Assembly (NCBI GenBank): GCA_963923025.1
Contig: CAWUKV010000005.1
Coordinates: 1-62,457, forward strand
Source of the DNA: CAWUKV01 sp963923025
Lineage (GTDB): Bacteria; Cyanobacteriota; Cyanobacteriia; Phormidesmidales; Phormidesmidaceae
Direction of reading: 5' to 3'
Length of the DNA: 62,457 bases
The notes under the pieces were generated by a model that saw nothing but the letters and a program-made list of their open reading frames with translations, ran no database searches and was not told where the DNA came from. The position numbers and the translations under genes were made by a program. This document shows, piece by piece, positions 7,897-16,618 of this stretch. The stretch's first letter is position 1. Every line of letters starts with the position of its first letter.

Positions 7897-8097
7897 GGAA
7901 GTGTTTACGTTTCTTTACTTCTTTTAGTGTAGCGGCCTTTTTCCCTTTCAAGACGGGCTATCGCCATGTTCGTCCACCTGTGCCAATCAGTGGGGCATAT
8001 CTCTCTATGGATGGAGTCTTGCTTCTAGCCGCCGCTAGGCGTCAATGGCGATCGCTATCGGGTCAAATGAAGGTGAAAACTTTCAAGGAGACACCGC

Positions 8098-8388
8098 ATG
8101 TCTGAGTACAGCAACGTTACCCACGCCGCTAAGCAGCTTTCTCGTGATGAGAACACCGAAACTGCTGAGACCGACTTTGGTAAAGAGTACGAGATGGCTC
8201 AGAAGGAGATGAACGGTAGCGGTACTCAATCTTCTCTGGCTTCCCCGGCCAATATTGAGTCTGCTGACGAAGCAGGCGATGCGAACAACACCAGCCCTAT
8301 CGGTGAGCCTCAAGGGTCTGATCGTCCTGGCAGCCCCGAGAAGTTTGCAGAGATGGCGACCGAGCTGAGCCCTAAGGAAGACAAGTAA
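8098..8388 (+). CDS. Small acidic hydrophilic protein, 96 residues
   Basis: The gene has a strong AAGGAGA site 7 nt before its ATG, a clear sign of translation. The product is rich in Glu, Asp, Ser, Asn and Ala, with almost no aromatic residues, no membrane segment and no recognisable domain; it is probably intrinsically disordered. Such small proteins are often stress-related, but nothing here proves that. It lies between the divergent crtD and a hairpin at 8434-8454. Confidence 0.7.
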   Translation: MSEYSNVTHAAKQLSRDENTETAETDFGKEYEMAQKEMNGSGTQSSLASPANIESADEAGDANNTSPIGEPQGSDRPGSPEKFAEMATELSPKEDK

Positions 8389-8433
8389 GGGATTGAAGAT
8401 TCAGTTACTTTCCCATTGGCCCTCACCCTAAAT

Positions 8434-8454
8434 CCCTCTCCCACGGGGAGAGGG
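8434..8454. repeat. CCCTCTCCC/GGGAGAGGG hairpin (REP-like)
   Basis: CCCTCTCCC (8434-8442) and GGGAGAGGG (8446-8454) form a perfect 9-bp stem with a 3-nt loop, inside the phrase CCCTCACCCTAAATCCCTCT. Sequences of this form recur in many cyanobacterial genomes as intergenic repeats. Here it lies between convergent genes and may also act as a transcription barrier. Confidence 0.6.
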
Positions 8455-8595
8455 ACTTTGATCCTAGGCGATGTTACTGGCCCAGGCTCTGGTTCAAGTT
8501 CTCCTGGGGCAAGTGTAAAGTTATCAAACAAACATTCTTGTAGACTCAATTCTACTGCTGGGTTAGTCGCTCTGATTGTCTGACAGTAGGTTTCT

Positions 8596-9864
8596 TTAGG
8601 CCTCGATTAGAATCGCTCTAAAGTCATTCACGTTTGTCAGCGTAGGACCTGTCATCACCAACGCATCCAGCGCTTCAAAGAGGGTGTAGCTATCGTGACG
8701 GGTCAAGAAGTCGGTGGTTGAAAGGTTTTGCCGCTGGGCTTGGGCATAGTGTTCTGGTGAGAAAAGGGCACCCGCGTTGTCTTCAACGCCGTCAATGCCG
8801 TCGGTGTCAGTTGCCAGGGCATGGACTCCGGTTTCTCCGTTCAAAGCGTGCATGAGGGACAGTAGGAATTCGCCGTTTCGCCCGCCTCTGCCGCCTTTGC
8901 TATCCTTGCTTAGCGTTACCGTGGTTTCTCCACCAGAAAGCAGTACGCAAGGTGGGGTAACGGGCTGCTGGTGACGGCGGACCTGCTGGGCGATGCCCGC
9001 AAAGACTTTACCGACTTCCTTGGCCTCTCCTTCGATGGCATTGCCCAGTATCAGGGGTTGATAGCCGTTAGCCTGAGCAACCTGTGCAGCGGCGAGGAGA
9101 GATTGCTGAGGTGTGGCGATCAGGTGGTTACTGGTCTTTTGTAGGCGCGGATCGTCGGGCTGAATAACAGGATTTTTGCCTGATGTCAGATGAGTTTCCA
9201 CCGTCGGTGAAACCGGAATGTCGTGGGCCTGTAGAATCTCCAGTGCCTGCTGCGGCGTGACCGTATCGCCAACGGTGGGGCCAGACGAGATCGCACTCAG
9301 CCCATCTCCAGGCACATCGGAAATGATCAGCGATACCACCCGAGCAGGATAAGCTGCCGCTGCCAGCCGCCCGCCAGAGGATCGCGATAGCGACTTACGT
9401 ACAGCGTTCATCTGGTCGATGGCCGCCCCTGACGTCAGGAGCTGCTGGTTGATGGCAGCCAGTGTTGCCAGCTCGATACCCACTGGCGGCAGCGTGAACA
9501 GGGCCGAGCCACCCCCCGACACCAAGCAGATCACCAGATCGTCTTCGCCCAGTCCTGACACCTGTTGCAGAATCCGCTCTGCCGCCTGCATGCCGTTGGC
9601 GTCCGGGACGGGATGTCCTGCTTCTACCACCTCAATGTGCTGGGTGGGGGCCCGGTGTCCGTAGCGCGTCACTACTAGGCCCGATAGCGGTGCGGTCCAG
9701 TGGGCTTCCACCGCCTGCGCCATGGCAGCAGCGGCTTTGCCCATGCCGACGACCACGGTGCGGCCAGCGGGATGCGACGGGAGAAACAGTGGTACCCGAT
9801 GGCTGGGCAGCGCAGCCTGCACAGCTGCCTCAAACATTGCCCTGAGCAGATCTGCTGGAGCCAT
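8596..9864 (-). CDS. gckA: Glycerate 2-kinase, DUF4147/MOFRL type
   Basis: The 422-residue protein has the two-domain plan of class II glycerate kinases: a DUF4147 domain with VVVGMGKAAAAMAQAVEAHW and the glycine-rich LVSGGGSALF, and a C-terminal MOFRL domain with LLSGGETTVT, GGRNGEFLLSLMHAL and ALATDTDGIDG. It phosphorylates D-glycerate, normally to 2-phosphoglycerate, in glyoxylate or photorespiratory carbon recovery; glcD at 50471-51934 belongs to the same broad pathway. Family length is normal. It is divergent from selO across about 150 bp. Confidence 0.88.
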   Translation of the reverse strand: MAPADLLRAMFEAAVQAALPSHRVPLFLPSHPAGRTVVVGMGKAAAAMAQAVEAHWTAPLSGLVVTRYGHRAPTQHIEVVEAGHPVPDANGMQAAERILQQVSGLGEDDLVICLVSGGGSALFTLPPVGIELATLAAINQQLLTSGAAIDQMNAVRKSLSRSSGGRLAAAAYPARVVSLIISDVPGDGLSAISSGPTVGDTVTPQQALEILQAHDIPVSPTVETHLTSGKNPVIQPDDPRLQKTSNHLIATPQQSLLAAAQVAQANGYQPLILGNAIEGEAKEVGKVFAGIAQQVRRHQQPVTPPCVLLSGGETTVTLSKDSKGGRGGRNGEFLLSLMHALNGETGVHALATDTDGIDGVEDNAGALFSPEHYAQAQRQNLSTTDFLTRHDSYTLFEALDALVMTGPTLTNVNDFRAILIEA

Positions 9865-10018
9865 TTGTTTTGGTCTAACGGTTTATTGTTCAGATTACTC
9901 CCGCTATCTTATACGGGATGACGTCGTCGTTCTCAGCCGCCACCGTAGCGCTATTTCAGCAATAAAATTAGGCCAGCCCTGGCAAGCCAACGGGCCAGCC
10001 CTCGCCCCTTCTATCTAG

Positions 10019-11479
10019 ATGACCTCAGAAAACTACGCGACTAACCCTTTACTTGACCTAACGCTAGAGCCCGCGCTAGAGAATTTGGGCGACGACTACT
10101 ACGACCCGGTTGCGGCGGCGGGGTTTCCTGAGCATAGGCTGCGGTTTCGTAACGACGATATTTTGCGGCAGCTGGGGTTAGACCCGGTGCAGGTTCGCGA
10201 TCGCGATTTCATTGAAGCGTTTGGTCAGTTCAAAAAAGGGGCTCCGCTGCTGGCACTGCGCTACCACGGCTACCAGTTTGGGGCCTACAACTCGCAGCTG
10301 GGCGATGGGCGGGGCTTTCTCTATGGGCAGGTGCGAGCCCTGGACGGCACACTGCGAGACCTGGGGACTAAAGGATCGGGCACAACGCCTTATTCCCGTG
10401 GTGGCGATGGTCGGCTGACGTTGAAAGGGGGCGTGCGGGAAGTGCTGGCTGCCGAGGCTCTGAATGCCTTGGGTGTTAACACTTCGCGGACGCTAAGCCT
10501 GGTCGAAACCGGGGAACAGCTACATCGCGGCGATGAGCCGTCACCCACGCGCTCGTCGGTGATGGTGCGCTATAGCCAGTCACACATTCGCTTTGGCACC
10601 TTCGAGCGGTTGCACTATTTAGAACGTGCGGACCTGATTGAGAAACTGCTGGATCACGTGATCGCGGTCTACTACGCTCACCTACTGGACCTGTCGGATA
10701 AACAGACCCGCTATGCCCGCTTTTACGCTGAGCTAACGCAGCGCGTCGCTACCCTTGCCGCCCAGTGGATGTCTGTGGGCTTCTGCCATGCCGTGTTGAA
10801 TACAGACAACATGTCCATGACTGGCGAGAGCTTTGACTATGGCCCCTACGCCTTTATGCAGGAGTACAACCGACGGTTTACGGCAGCCTACTTTGACTAT
10901 GGCGGACGCTACAGCTACGGCAATCAACCGGGCATCTGTCAGCGGAATTTGGAGCTGCTACAGCGACCGCTAGGCAGGGTAATGAGCGCGCAAGAGTTGG
11001 GAGACGGGCTGGAACCCTTTGCCGAACAGTACCGCAGTGCCTACGAAGCTCGAATGCTCAAGAAGCTGGGGTTTGAGACCTACAGCGAGGCCCGAGGAGA
11101 GCTGTTGTTCAAGACATTGCAAATGATGGAACAGACCCACGTGGACTATCACGGGTTCTTTTTATCGCTGACGGAACAGTTCTCGACGGCGTGGAAATGT
11201 TCTTATGAGAACATTTTGCAGCCCACAATGGAGCAATCTGACGATGCCGCCGCGAACCTTTTGGACGACTGGCGACAGCAGTATCACCATTGTTTGCAGG
11301 AGCTTTCCGAAGCAGAACTACAGCAGGTCGACGTGCGGCTGCGGCAAAATAACCCGGCTATCGTCCTACATCGCCCCCGCATTGAAGCCATTTGGGAGCC
11401 CATTACCGAGAACGACGACTGGGCACCGTTCTACGAGCTAGTGTCACAAATTCAAAATCCTTTTTTGTCCGAATCGTAG
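10019..11479 (+). CDS. selO: Protein adenylyltransferase SelO (YdiU)
   Basis: The 486-residue protein matches the SelO pseudokinase family, which transfers AMP from ATP to Ser/Thr/Tyr of target proteins. Visible hallmarks are LRDLGTKGSGTTPYSRGGDG, the following GVREVLAAEALNALGV, and the C-lobe HAVLNTDNMSMTGESFDYGP with the Asn and Asp of the metal site. The eukaryotic selenocysteine tail is absent, as usual in bacteria. It is a single gene whose last 36 bp overlap the 3' end of lnt on the other strand. Confidence 0.93.
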   Translation: MTSENYATNPLLDLTLEPALENLGDDYYDPVAAAGFPEHRLRFRNDDILRQLGLDPVQVRDRDFIEAFGQFKKGAPLLALRYHGYQFGAYNSQLGDGRGFLYGQVRALDGTLRDLGTKGSGTTPYSRGGDGRLTLKGGVREVLAAEALNALGVNTSRTLSLVETGEQLHRGDEPSPTRSSVMVRYSQSHIRFGTFERLHYLERADLIEKLLDHVIAVYYAHLLDLSDKQTRYARFYAELTQRVATLAAQWMSVGFCHAVLNTDNMSMTGESFDYGPYAFMQEYNRRFTAAYFDYGGRYSYGNQPGICQRNLELLQRPLGRVMSAQELGDGLEPFAEQYRSAYEARMLKKLGFETYSEARGELLFKTLQMMEQTHVDYHGFFLSLTEQFSTAWKCSYENILQPTMEQSDDAAANLLDDWRQQYHHCLQELSEAELQQVDVRLRQNNPAIVLHRPRIEAIWEPITENDDWAPFYELVSQIQNPFLSES

Positions 11480-13042
11480 CAGCACAAGACCCAGCAGCAG
11501 GGGCGTGAGCCAGTTGCCCCAGCGGACGTAGAGGGTGCGAGATTGGCGGCGGTAGAGGGTGCCTAAATGCGTTGCCATCTGATTCGCTGCTGACAGCCAA
11601 ATGGTATGACCATGGGCGTCGATGATGCTGGAGAGTCCAGTATTAGTGGCCCTGGCCCCCCATCGACTGGTCTCGATAGCCCGCATGACCTCATGGCCGT
11701 GGAGCTGCATCATGGTGCGGCGCGGGTACGGGTCGATGTTGCTGGCGGTGAGGATGAATTCTCCCCCACGGGTGACTTGGTCTCGAAACAGTCCATCAAA
11801 GGCCGAGTCAAAGCAGATGCCACCAGCGGCACGTCCTAACCCGGTGTCAAACGCTTGCCCCGTGCGACCCGGGATCATGTCGGTACCGATAGGCGACAGC
11901 CGCGAGATCAGGCCACGAAACACGGACTGTAGGGGAATGTATTCGCCCAGGGGCACCAGCTTGATTTTGTCGTACTGGCCGACGATGCCCCGTTGAGGCA
12001 CTATGCTGAGCAGGCTTTGGGTAATGCGATCGCGATCCACCGGCTCCAGCAAAAACTGCCCTAGCCACAGAACGGGAGCTGTTTCTGGCTGATCGACAAC
12101 CAGCCGGTAGAACAAATCGGTCTCCTTTTGAGCGGCGTCAAACAGGACGGGAATCGCCCCTTCAGGCGTTAGCACCGCATCGGCCCCAGCATTGGCCAGA
12201 TCCTGATAGCCCTGCAAATACTGATCTCGCGCCTGCTGGATGCCTTGGGCAGACAGCTTTTCTCGGGTGGGAATGTTGCCCTGGATAATGCCCACCTGGA
12301 TGGCCTGGTCGGGTAAATCATTCAATGGCTGCTGGTAGAGGGCAAACCCCAGCAGATGCCCGCATAGAAAGAGTGCTGCCGCCAGAACTCCACCCCGCCG
12401 CCAAGCCCCCGTCAGTGCCGCTTCGGCTAGGGTGCCGTTGACCGCCACCAGCAGGGACGAAACCGTCAGCGGTCCAGCAAGTTGTCCCAAATGCAGGACT
12501 ACTAAGTTGCCGGGGCTTTGAGTGTAGGCCAGGGTCGTCCAGTCCAAGGGACTCAGATTCCACAGGGCCTCTAGCCCACACCACAGTGCCGTCCCGGTCA
12601 GCACCCGGCTAAGGCTATCTGACACGTAGCGCTGGGCGGCCACAACGCCGCAGGCCCATAGACTGACTAGCACCACGCCCCAACCCGTAATGGCTGCCCA
12701 GGCAAAAAGTGCGATCGCGACGCTGCCCAACCACGGAATGCCCATCCAGGTCAGCGGGTGCAGGTGCAAAATCCACGAGAGCGCAGTGCCGTGATAGCCC
12801 AAGCTCCAGCACACTGGCAGGGGCAACAGGACCAAAAGCTGCTGCCGAAAAGGACGCTGATAAAACTTGGGCGTCTGACATCGCTGCTGGATCGCCCACC
12901 ACAGCGGTGCTAGTCCCACCCAGGCCAGGGGCCATAGGTCAACGGGCGCTAGGCCCATCAGCACCCCTGCCACACCCACGAGTAAAATCTGTCCCACTGG
13001 ACTAAATGGATGACTCAGACTCGTTCGCTCAGCTCGGGACAC
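11444..13042 (-). CDS. lnt: Apolipoprotein N-acyltransferase
   Basis: The 532-residue inner-membrane protein has several N-terminal membrane helices (about 1-230) and a nitrilase-like domain with the triad motifs TPEGAIPVLFD (Glu), YDKIKLVPLGEYIP (Lys) and GGICFDSAF (Cys), ending in a last membrane helix. It N-acylates mature lipoproteins. The start is GTG, one base after the cysH stop on the same strand, so the two are probably translationally coupled although their functions are unrelated. The 3' end overlaps selO by 36 bp. Confidence 0.93.
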   Translation of the reverse strand: MSRAERTSLSHPFSPVGQILLVGVAGVLMGLAPVDLWPLAWVGLAPLWWAIQQRCQTPKFYQRPFRQQLLVLLPLPVCWSLGYHGTALSWILHLHPLTWMGIPWLGSVAIALFAWAAITGWGVVLVSLWACGVVAAQRYVSDSLSRVLTGTALWCGLEALWNLSPLDWTTLAYTQSPGNLVVLHLGQLAGPLTVSSLLVAVNGTLAEAALTGAWRRGGVLAAALFLCGHLLGFALYQQPLNDLPDQAIQVGIIQGNIPTREKLSAQGIQQARDQYLQGYQDLANAGADAVLTPEGAIPVLFDAAQKETDLFYRLVVDQPETAPVLWLGQFLLEPVDRDRITQSLLSIVPQRGIVGQYDKIKLVPLGEYIPLQSVFRGLISRLSPIGTDMIPGRTGQAFDTGLGRAAGGICFDSAFDGLFRDQVTRGGEFILTASNIDPYPRRTMMQLHGHEVMRAIETSRWGARATNTGLSSIIDAHGHTIWLSAANQMATHLGTLYRRQSRTLYVRWGNWLTPLLLGLVLLRFGQKRILNL

Positions 13043-13043
13043 G

Positions 13044-13805
13044 CTAGAGAGAGCTGGAGTTCAGGCTTTCTGCTTCTTCCGGTGTTTGGGGGAGGTGCAG
13101 GCCACACTCTTGCTTGAGCCCCTGGAAGCGCGTATCGCGATCGCTGCTGTCATCTGCCGTCAGCGGTCGGCTAGAGTGCCAATCCCCCACCGTCACGTAA
13201 CCCTGATCGAATAGCGGGTGGTAGGGCAAGTCGTGCTCGGTCAGATACTGGTACACGTCCCGAGAATGCCAGTTCAAAATCGGCAGAATTTTGTAGCAGC
13301 CGTTTTGCTGTCCAATTCGGCCCAGCGTTCGCCGGTGGTCGGTTTGCCCAGCTCGTAGACCCGCCAGCCAGGCCGTAGCCTGGAGGTCATCCAAGGCCCG
13401 CTGCATCGGCTCGACTTTGCGAATCTGGTCGTATCGGTTGAGCGCATCGACCGTGTGCTGCTCCCACAGGCGACCGTATAGCGCTTCCATCCGCGCTGGA
13501 CTGATGGGGGACTGGTAAACCTTGAGATTGAGCTGGAGTCGGTGAGTCAGCTGATTGGCGAACCGATAGGTCTCGGCATGCAGGTAGCCGGTGTCAATCC
13601 AGATGATAGGAATAGAGGGGATCACCTGGGTCACCAGATGCAGCATCACTGCCGATTGAATACCGAAGCTCGTGCTCATCACGAGGCCCGTTTCAAATTC
13701 CGTTGCGGCCCACTTCACCAGGGCCTCTGCCGTCACGGTCTCGAACGTTTGGTTGAGTGCAGTAAGGTCTAGCTCAGCGCGGGAAGGCAGCGTTGCATTC
13801 GCCAT
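13044..13805 (-). CDS. cysH: Phosphoadenylyl-sulfate (PAPS) reductase
   Basis: The 253-residue enzyme has the nucleotide-binding segment STSFGIQSAVMLHLV, WIDTGYLHAETYRF, and the C-terminal catalytic Cys in KQECGLHL. The paired cysteines that hold the [4Fe-4S] cluster in APS reductases are missing, so it is of the thioredoxin-dependent PAPS type of assimilatory sulfate reduction. ATG at 13805 is preferred since AGGAG lies 10 nt upstream; the frame is open 12 codons further. lnt follows at once. Confidence 0.92.
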   Translation of the reverse strand: MANATLPSRAELDLTALNQTFETVTAEALVKWAATEFETGLVMSTSFGIQSAVMLHLVTQVIPSIPIIWIDTGYLHAETYRFANQLTHRLQLNLKVYQSPISPARMEALYGRLWEQHTVDALNRYDQIRKVEPMQRALDDLQATAWLAGLRAGQTDHRRTLGRIGQQNGCYKILPILNWHSRDVYQYLTEHDLPYHPLFDQGYVTVGDWHSSRPLTADDSSDRDTRFQGLKQECGLHLPQTPEEAESLNSSSL

Positions 13806-14019
13806 GTCAGCGTTACTCCTGGGTAGTGCTTGCCAGGTCACGGCTAGAGATGACCGCTAGCAGTAGACAGCACACGAGCCAAAAATCGTCATCTAGCATC
13901 ATACATCGTCGTTCGTTGACGGACGATAGCCAAGAACTTGGCCGAGAGGCTGCAAAATCTTTTCAGGTCTTGCATACTATCTAAGTCCCGGCTCCCTAAG
14001 TTACCGATACTGAGCCCGG

Positions 14020-14040
14020 GTTTAGCTGATCCAGCTAAAC
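14020..14040. promoter_or_regulatory. Inverted repeat upstream of the aldo/keto reductase gene
   Basis: GTTTAGCTG (14020-14028) and CAGCTAAAC (14032-14040) form a perfect 9-bp inverted repeat with a 3-bp centre, 26 bp before the reductase ATG. There is no T-run, so it is either an operator or a leader hairpin. It lies in the divergent region shared with cysH. Confidence 0.45.
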
Positions 14041-14065
14041 TGCCCTGCACTCTAACGTCCCTGGC

Positions 14066-15250
14066 ATGCATACTCGACGTTTTGGTCGTACTGAACTTTC
14101 AATTCCTGTATTCTCCTGCGGGGGAATGCGCTATCAGCATTCTTGGCAGGACGTTCCCCAATGGCAGATCCCGCAAAAGAATCAGGACAATCTGGATGCG
14201 ACTATCCGTCGCGCGATAGAGCTGGGCATCAATCACATCGAGACAGCACGGGGCTACGGCACCTCCGAAGTGCAGCTGGGTAAGGTGCTGCCGACGCTGC
14301 CGCGTGATGAAATCATTGTGCAAACGAAAGTTACGCCTCGGGCCAATGCCCAAGAGTTTCTTAACACCTTTGAGCAATCCCTAAAGAATCTACAGCTCGA
14401 CCACGTGGACCTATTGGGCATTCACGGCATTAACCTGTTTGAACATATCGACTGGTGCCTACAGCCGGGGGGGGTGCTGGATGTGGTGCAGAAATTACAG
14501 GCTCAGGGTCGAGTTCGGCATGTAGGCTTCTCGACCCACGGCCCTACCGATGTGCTGGTTGCCGCCTGCAAAACCGGCGCGTTCGACTACATAAACCTGC
14601 ACTGGTACTACATTTTTCAAGACAACTGGCCCGCCATCGAGGCCGCTACCGAACAGGACATGGGGGTGTTCATCATCAGCCCCTCGGACAAAGGGGGACG
14701 GCTGTACGACCCGCCCGCTCGACTGGTTGAGCTGTGCCAGCCGCTGAGCCCAATGGTATTCAACGATTTGTTTTGCCTCAGCCATTCTCAGGTTCATACC
14801 CTCAGCTTGGGTGCGGCGAAGCCCAGCGATTTTGATGAGCATCTCAAGGTACTGCCGCTGATCGAGCAGGCGGACGAAGTACTGCCGCCCATTTTGCAGC
14901 AGCTGGAGGCGCGGGCTATTGAGGTGCTAGGTGAGTCTTGGTACAAGACTTGGCAGGTGGGCTTGCCCCGGCCTGAAGAAACCCCAGGCCACGTGAATAT
15001 TCCGCTTATCCTAAGACTTGGCAACTTGCTGGACGCCTACGATATGAAGGAATACGCCGCTGCCCGCTACAACTTGTTGGGGGGCGCAGCTAGCCACTGG
15101 TTCCCCGGTTCGCGGGCCAGTCAAATCAGGCCATCTGACCTGCGAGCTTGCCTAGCCAATAGCCCCCATGCCGAGATCATTCCTGAGCGTTTAGTTGAAA
15201 TTGACCGGCAATTGGGTGGGGCACAGGTCAAGCGGTTGTCCCAGTCCTAA
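14066..15250 (+). CDS. Aldo/keto reductase family protein
   Basis: The 394-residue protein has the AKR barrel, with RRFGRTELSIPVFSCGGM at the start, a GINHIETARGYGTSE segment where family members usually carry the catalytic Asp/Tyr region, and a VRHVGFSTHGP strand. Longer bacterial relatives end in a ferredoxin-like CxxCxxxC cluster; the corresponding C-terminal area here (after about residue 330) has no such cysteines. Reaction and substrate are unknown; NADPH-dependent carbonyl reduction is the family default. Confidence 0.82.
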   Translation: MHTRRFGRTELSIPVFSCGGMRYQHSWQDVPQWQIPQKNQDNLDATIRRAIELGINHIETARGYGTSEVQLGKVLPTLPRDEIIVQTKVTPRANAQEFLNTFEQSLKNLQLDHVDLLGIHGINLFEHIDWCLQPGGVLDVVQKLQAQGRVRHVGFSTHGPTDVLVAACKTGAFDYINLHWYYIFQDNWPAIEAATEQDMGVFIISPSDKGGRLYDPPARLVELCQPLSPMVFNDLFCLSHSQVHTLSLGAAKPSDFDEHLKVLPLIEQADEVLPPILQQLEARAIEVLGESWYKTWQVGLPRPEETPGHVNIPLILRLGNLLDAYDMKEYAAARYNLLGGAASHWFPGSRASQIRPSDLRACLANSPHAEIIPERLVEIDRQLGGAQVKRLSQS

Positions 15251-15382
15251 GGCCCGATTACAGATGCTGTTCTCAGCTGAGTGAGTTGCTTGAGCCAGAC
15301 CGGGTAGACCCTCAACACGACCCCCCAATACGACAAAGATGAGCGGGCAGCGAATCAGGATGGCTAAGCTCGGGACGGCTAG

Positions 15383-15409
15383 ATAGTGATGATCAAAATA
15401 GTGATGATC
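15383..15409 (+). repeat. Short direct repeat ATAGTGATGATC (2 copies)
   Basis: ATAGTGATGATC occurs at 15383-15394 and 15398-15409 in the leader of the exonuclease gene. It is one of several short duplications within 110 bp here. Confidence 0.6.
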
Positions 15410-15443
15410 CAACGGTTAGTGACCCACCAGTAGTGGCTAAGTA

Positions 15444-15487
15444 GTGGCTAAAAAGTACCAGGGCGATGGTTAAAAAGTATCAAGGGC
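15444..15487 (+). repeat. Duplication spanning the exonuclease start codon
   Basis: TAAAAAGTACCAGGGC (15449-15464) recurs nearly unchanged as TAAAAAGTATCAAGGGC (15471-15487). The first copy lies in a nine-codon frame starting GTG at 15444 (VAKKYQGDG, then stop), almost the same as the real N-terminus MVKKYQGQ. Confidence 0.6.
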
Positions 15488-16278
15488 AGTCGGCCTTACT
15501 CTCACGAGACCTGTTGGCCTTTTACCGGCGTGTCAGTACGTCCTTGCTAACTGTAGTGGACTTAGAAACCACTGGATCGGTTGCCCATCAGGCTCGGGTG
15601 ATTGAGGTGTCGGTCCTGCAAGCGACACTAGCCGATGGCATCTTGAGCCAGCAGACTCATCTGATCAATCCCCACGTCAAGATCCCCGAGAAGATTACCG
15701 AAATTACTGGCATCACGCCCAGCATGGTGGGTCCGGCCCCACCACCCGAGGACATTTGGATAGAGGTAGAGCCGCTGCTGAATCAGGGGGTGCTAACGGC
15801 TCACAATATTGATTTTGACTACGGCTTTTTGCAGGCCGAGTTTCGCCGCATGGATCAGCACTACTATCGGCCCCCTAGCCATCGGTTCTGTACCGTGATC
15901 TTGTCGCGCCTGATGCTAGCCGACCTGCCGTCAAGGCGGCTACCCAAGCTGGTTCAGCATTTTGGTTTTGATGTGGGTCCGTCTCATCGGGCAGAGGCCG
16001 ATACCAAGGCCTGCTGGCTGTTGGCCCAGTATTTGCTAATGCGCGTGCAGGACGATCCTGAAGAAGACATCTTAAAGCGGTTTCGGCAGCAGTGGATCCG
16101 GCTACAGGACGCTGCGGCCATATTAGGATGCTCAAAACCCAAGGCCCAGGCCCAGCTTGATGCCGCTGGACTGCAGCAGCGGCGGTCGAAGCGATCGCAA
16201 ACGTTGATGTACCGTCGAGGACCTGTCGAGGACCTACGGCAGACCCAGCAGGGTGAACAACTGTCCGTATTTACGTAA
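15466..16278 (+). CDS. DEDDh 3'-5' exonuclease with C-terminal HTH-like domain
   Basis: The 270-residue protein has an exonuclease domain of the DNA polymerase III epsilon/RNase T type: VVDLETTG with Asp32 and Glu34, AHNIDFDYGFL with Asp118, and HRAEAD with His174 and Asp179. After about residue 205 comes a MerR/excisionase-like helix-turn-helix stretch, WIRLQDAAAILGCSKPKAQ. The HTH tail is unusual for a free exonuclease and suggests a targeted or DNA-bound role. The start region contains a duplicated sequence (see repeat at 15444-15487). Confidence 0.83.
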   Translation: MVKKYQGQSALLSRDLLAFYRRVSTSLLTVVDLETTGSVAHQARVIEVSVLQATLADGILSQQTHLINPHVKIPEKITEITGITPSMVGPAPPPEDIWIEVEPLLNQGVLTAHNIDFDYGFLQAEFRRMDQHYYRPPSHRFCTVILSRLMLADLPSRRLPKLVQHFGFDVGPSHRAEADTKACWLLAQYLLMRVQDDPEEDILKRFRQQWIRLQDAAAILGCSKPKAQAQLDAAGLQQRRSKRSQTLMYRRGPVEDLRQTQQGEQLSVFT

Positions 16279-16618
16279 GTTATGCTGCCGTCGTATCGAT
16301 ATTTACCTTTGAAACGGTTTCGATCAGGAACGTTAACTGAGACTTAATCCGGCTGAAGCCTTTAACTGGCTTTATCCGTCCTAAATCTAGATCGGCATTG
16401 GGCTGGTGATGTTTCCGGATTTATACCCGTGACACCCCTAGCGTAATGGCGATTTTTCGGGGAGTGATCAGTGTCCGAAAATACGTAAAGTCACTGGAAC
16501 TCCAGCGATTATCCCCGAAGTAACTGTGACCTGAGACACATTCTCCGGGCGGCGTCCGTGATCCCATTAGGACTGTGGGGCAGACTGGAGTGAGGGCATT
16601 TACCGAACTGGGTAAGCG
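16279..16618. other. Non-coding leader before the unknown 335-residue protein
   Basis: This 340-bp interval has no convincing frame. It presumably contains the promoter of the gene at 16619. No clear operator or terminator was found. Confidence 0.4.

Noticed and set aside
12318..12935. Alternative frames within lnt and other long GC-rich genes
   Set aside because: They are out-of-frame shadows; the annotated frame holds the full set of catalytic motifs.
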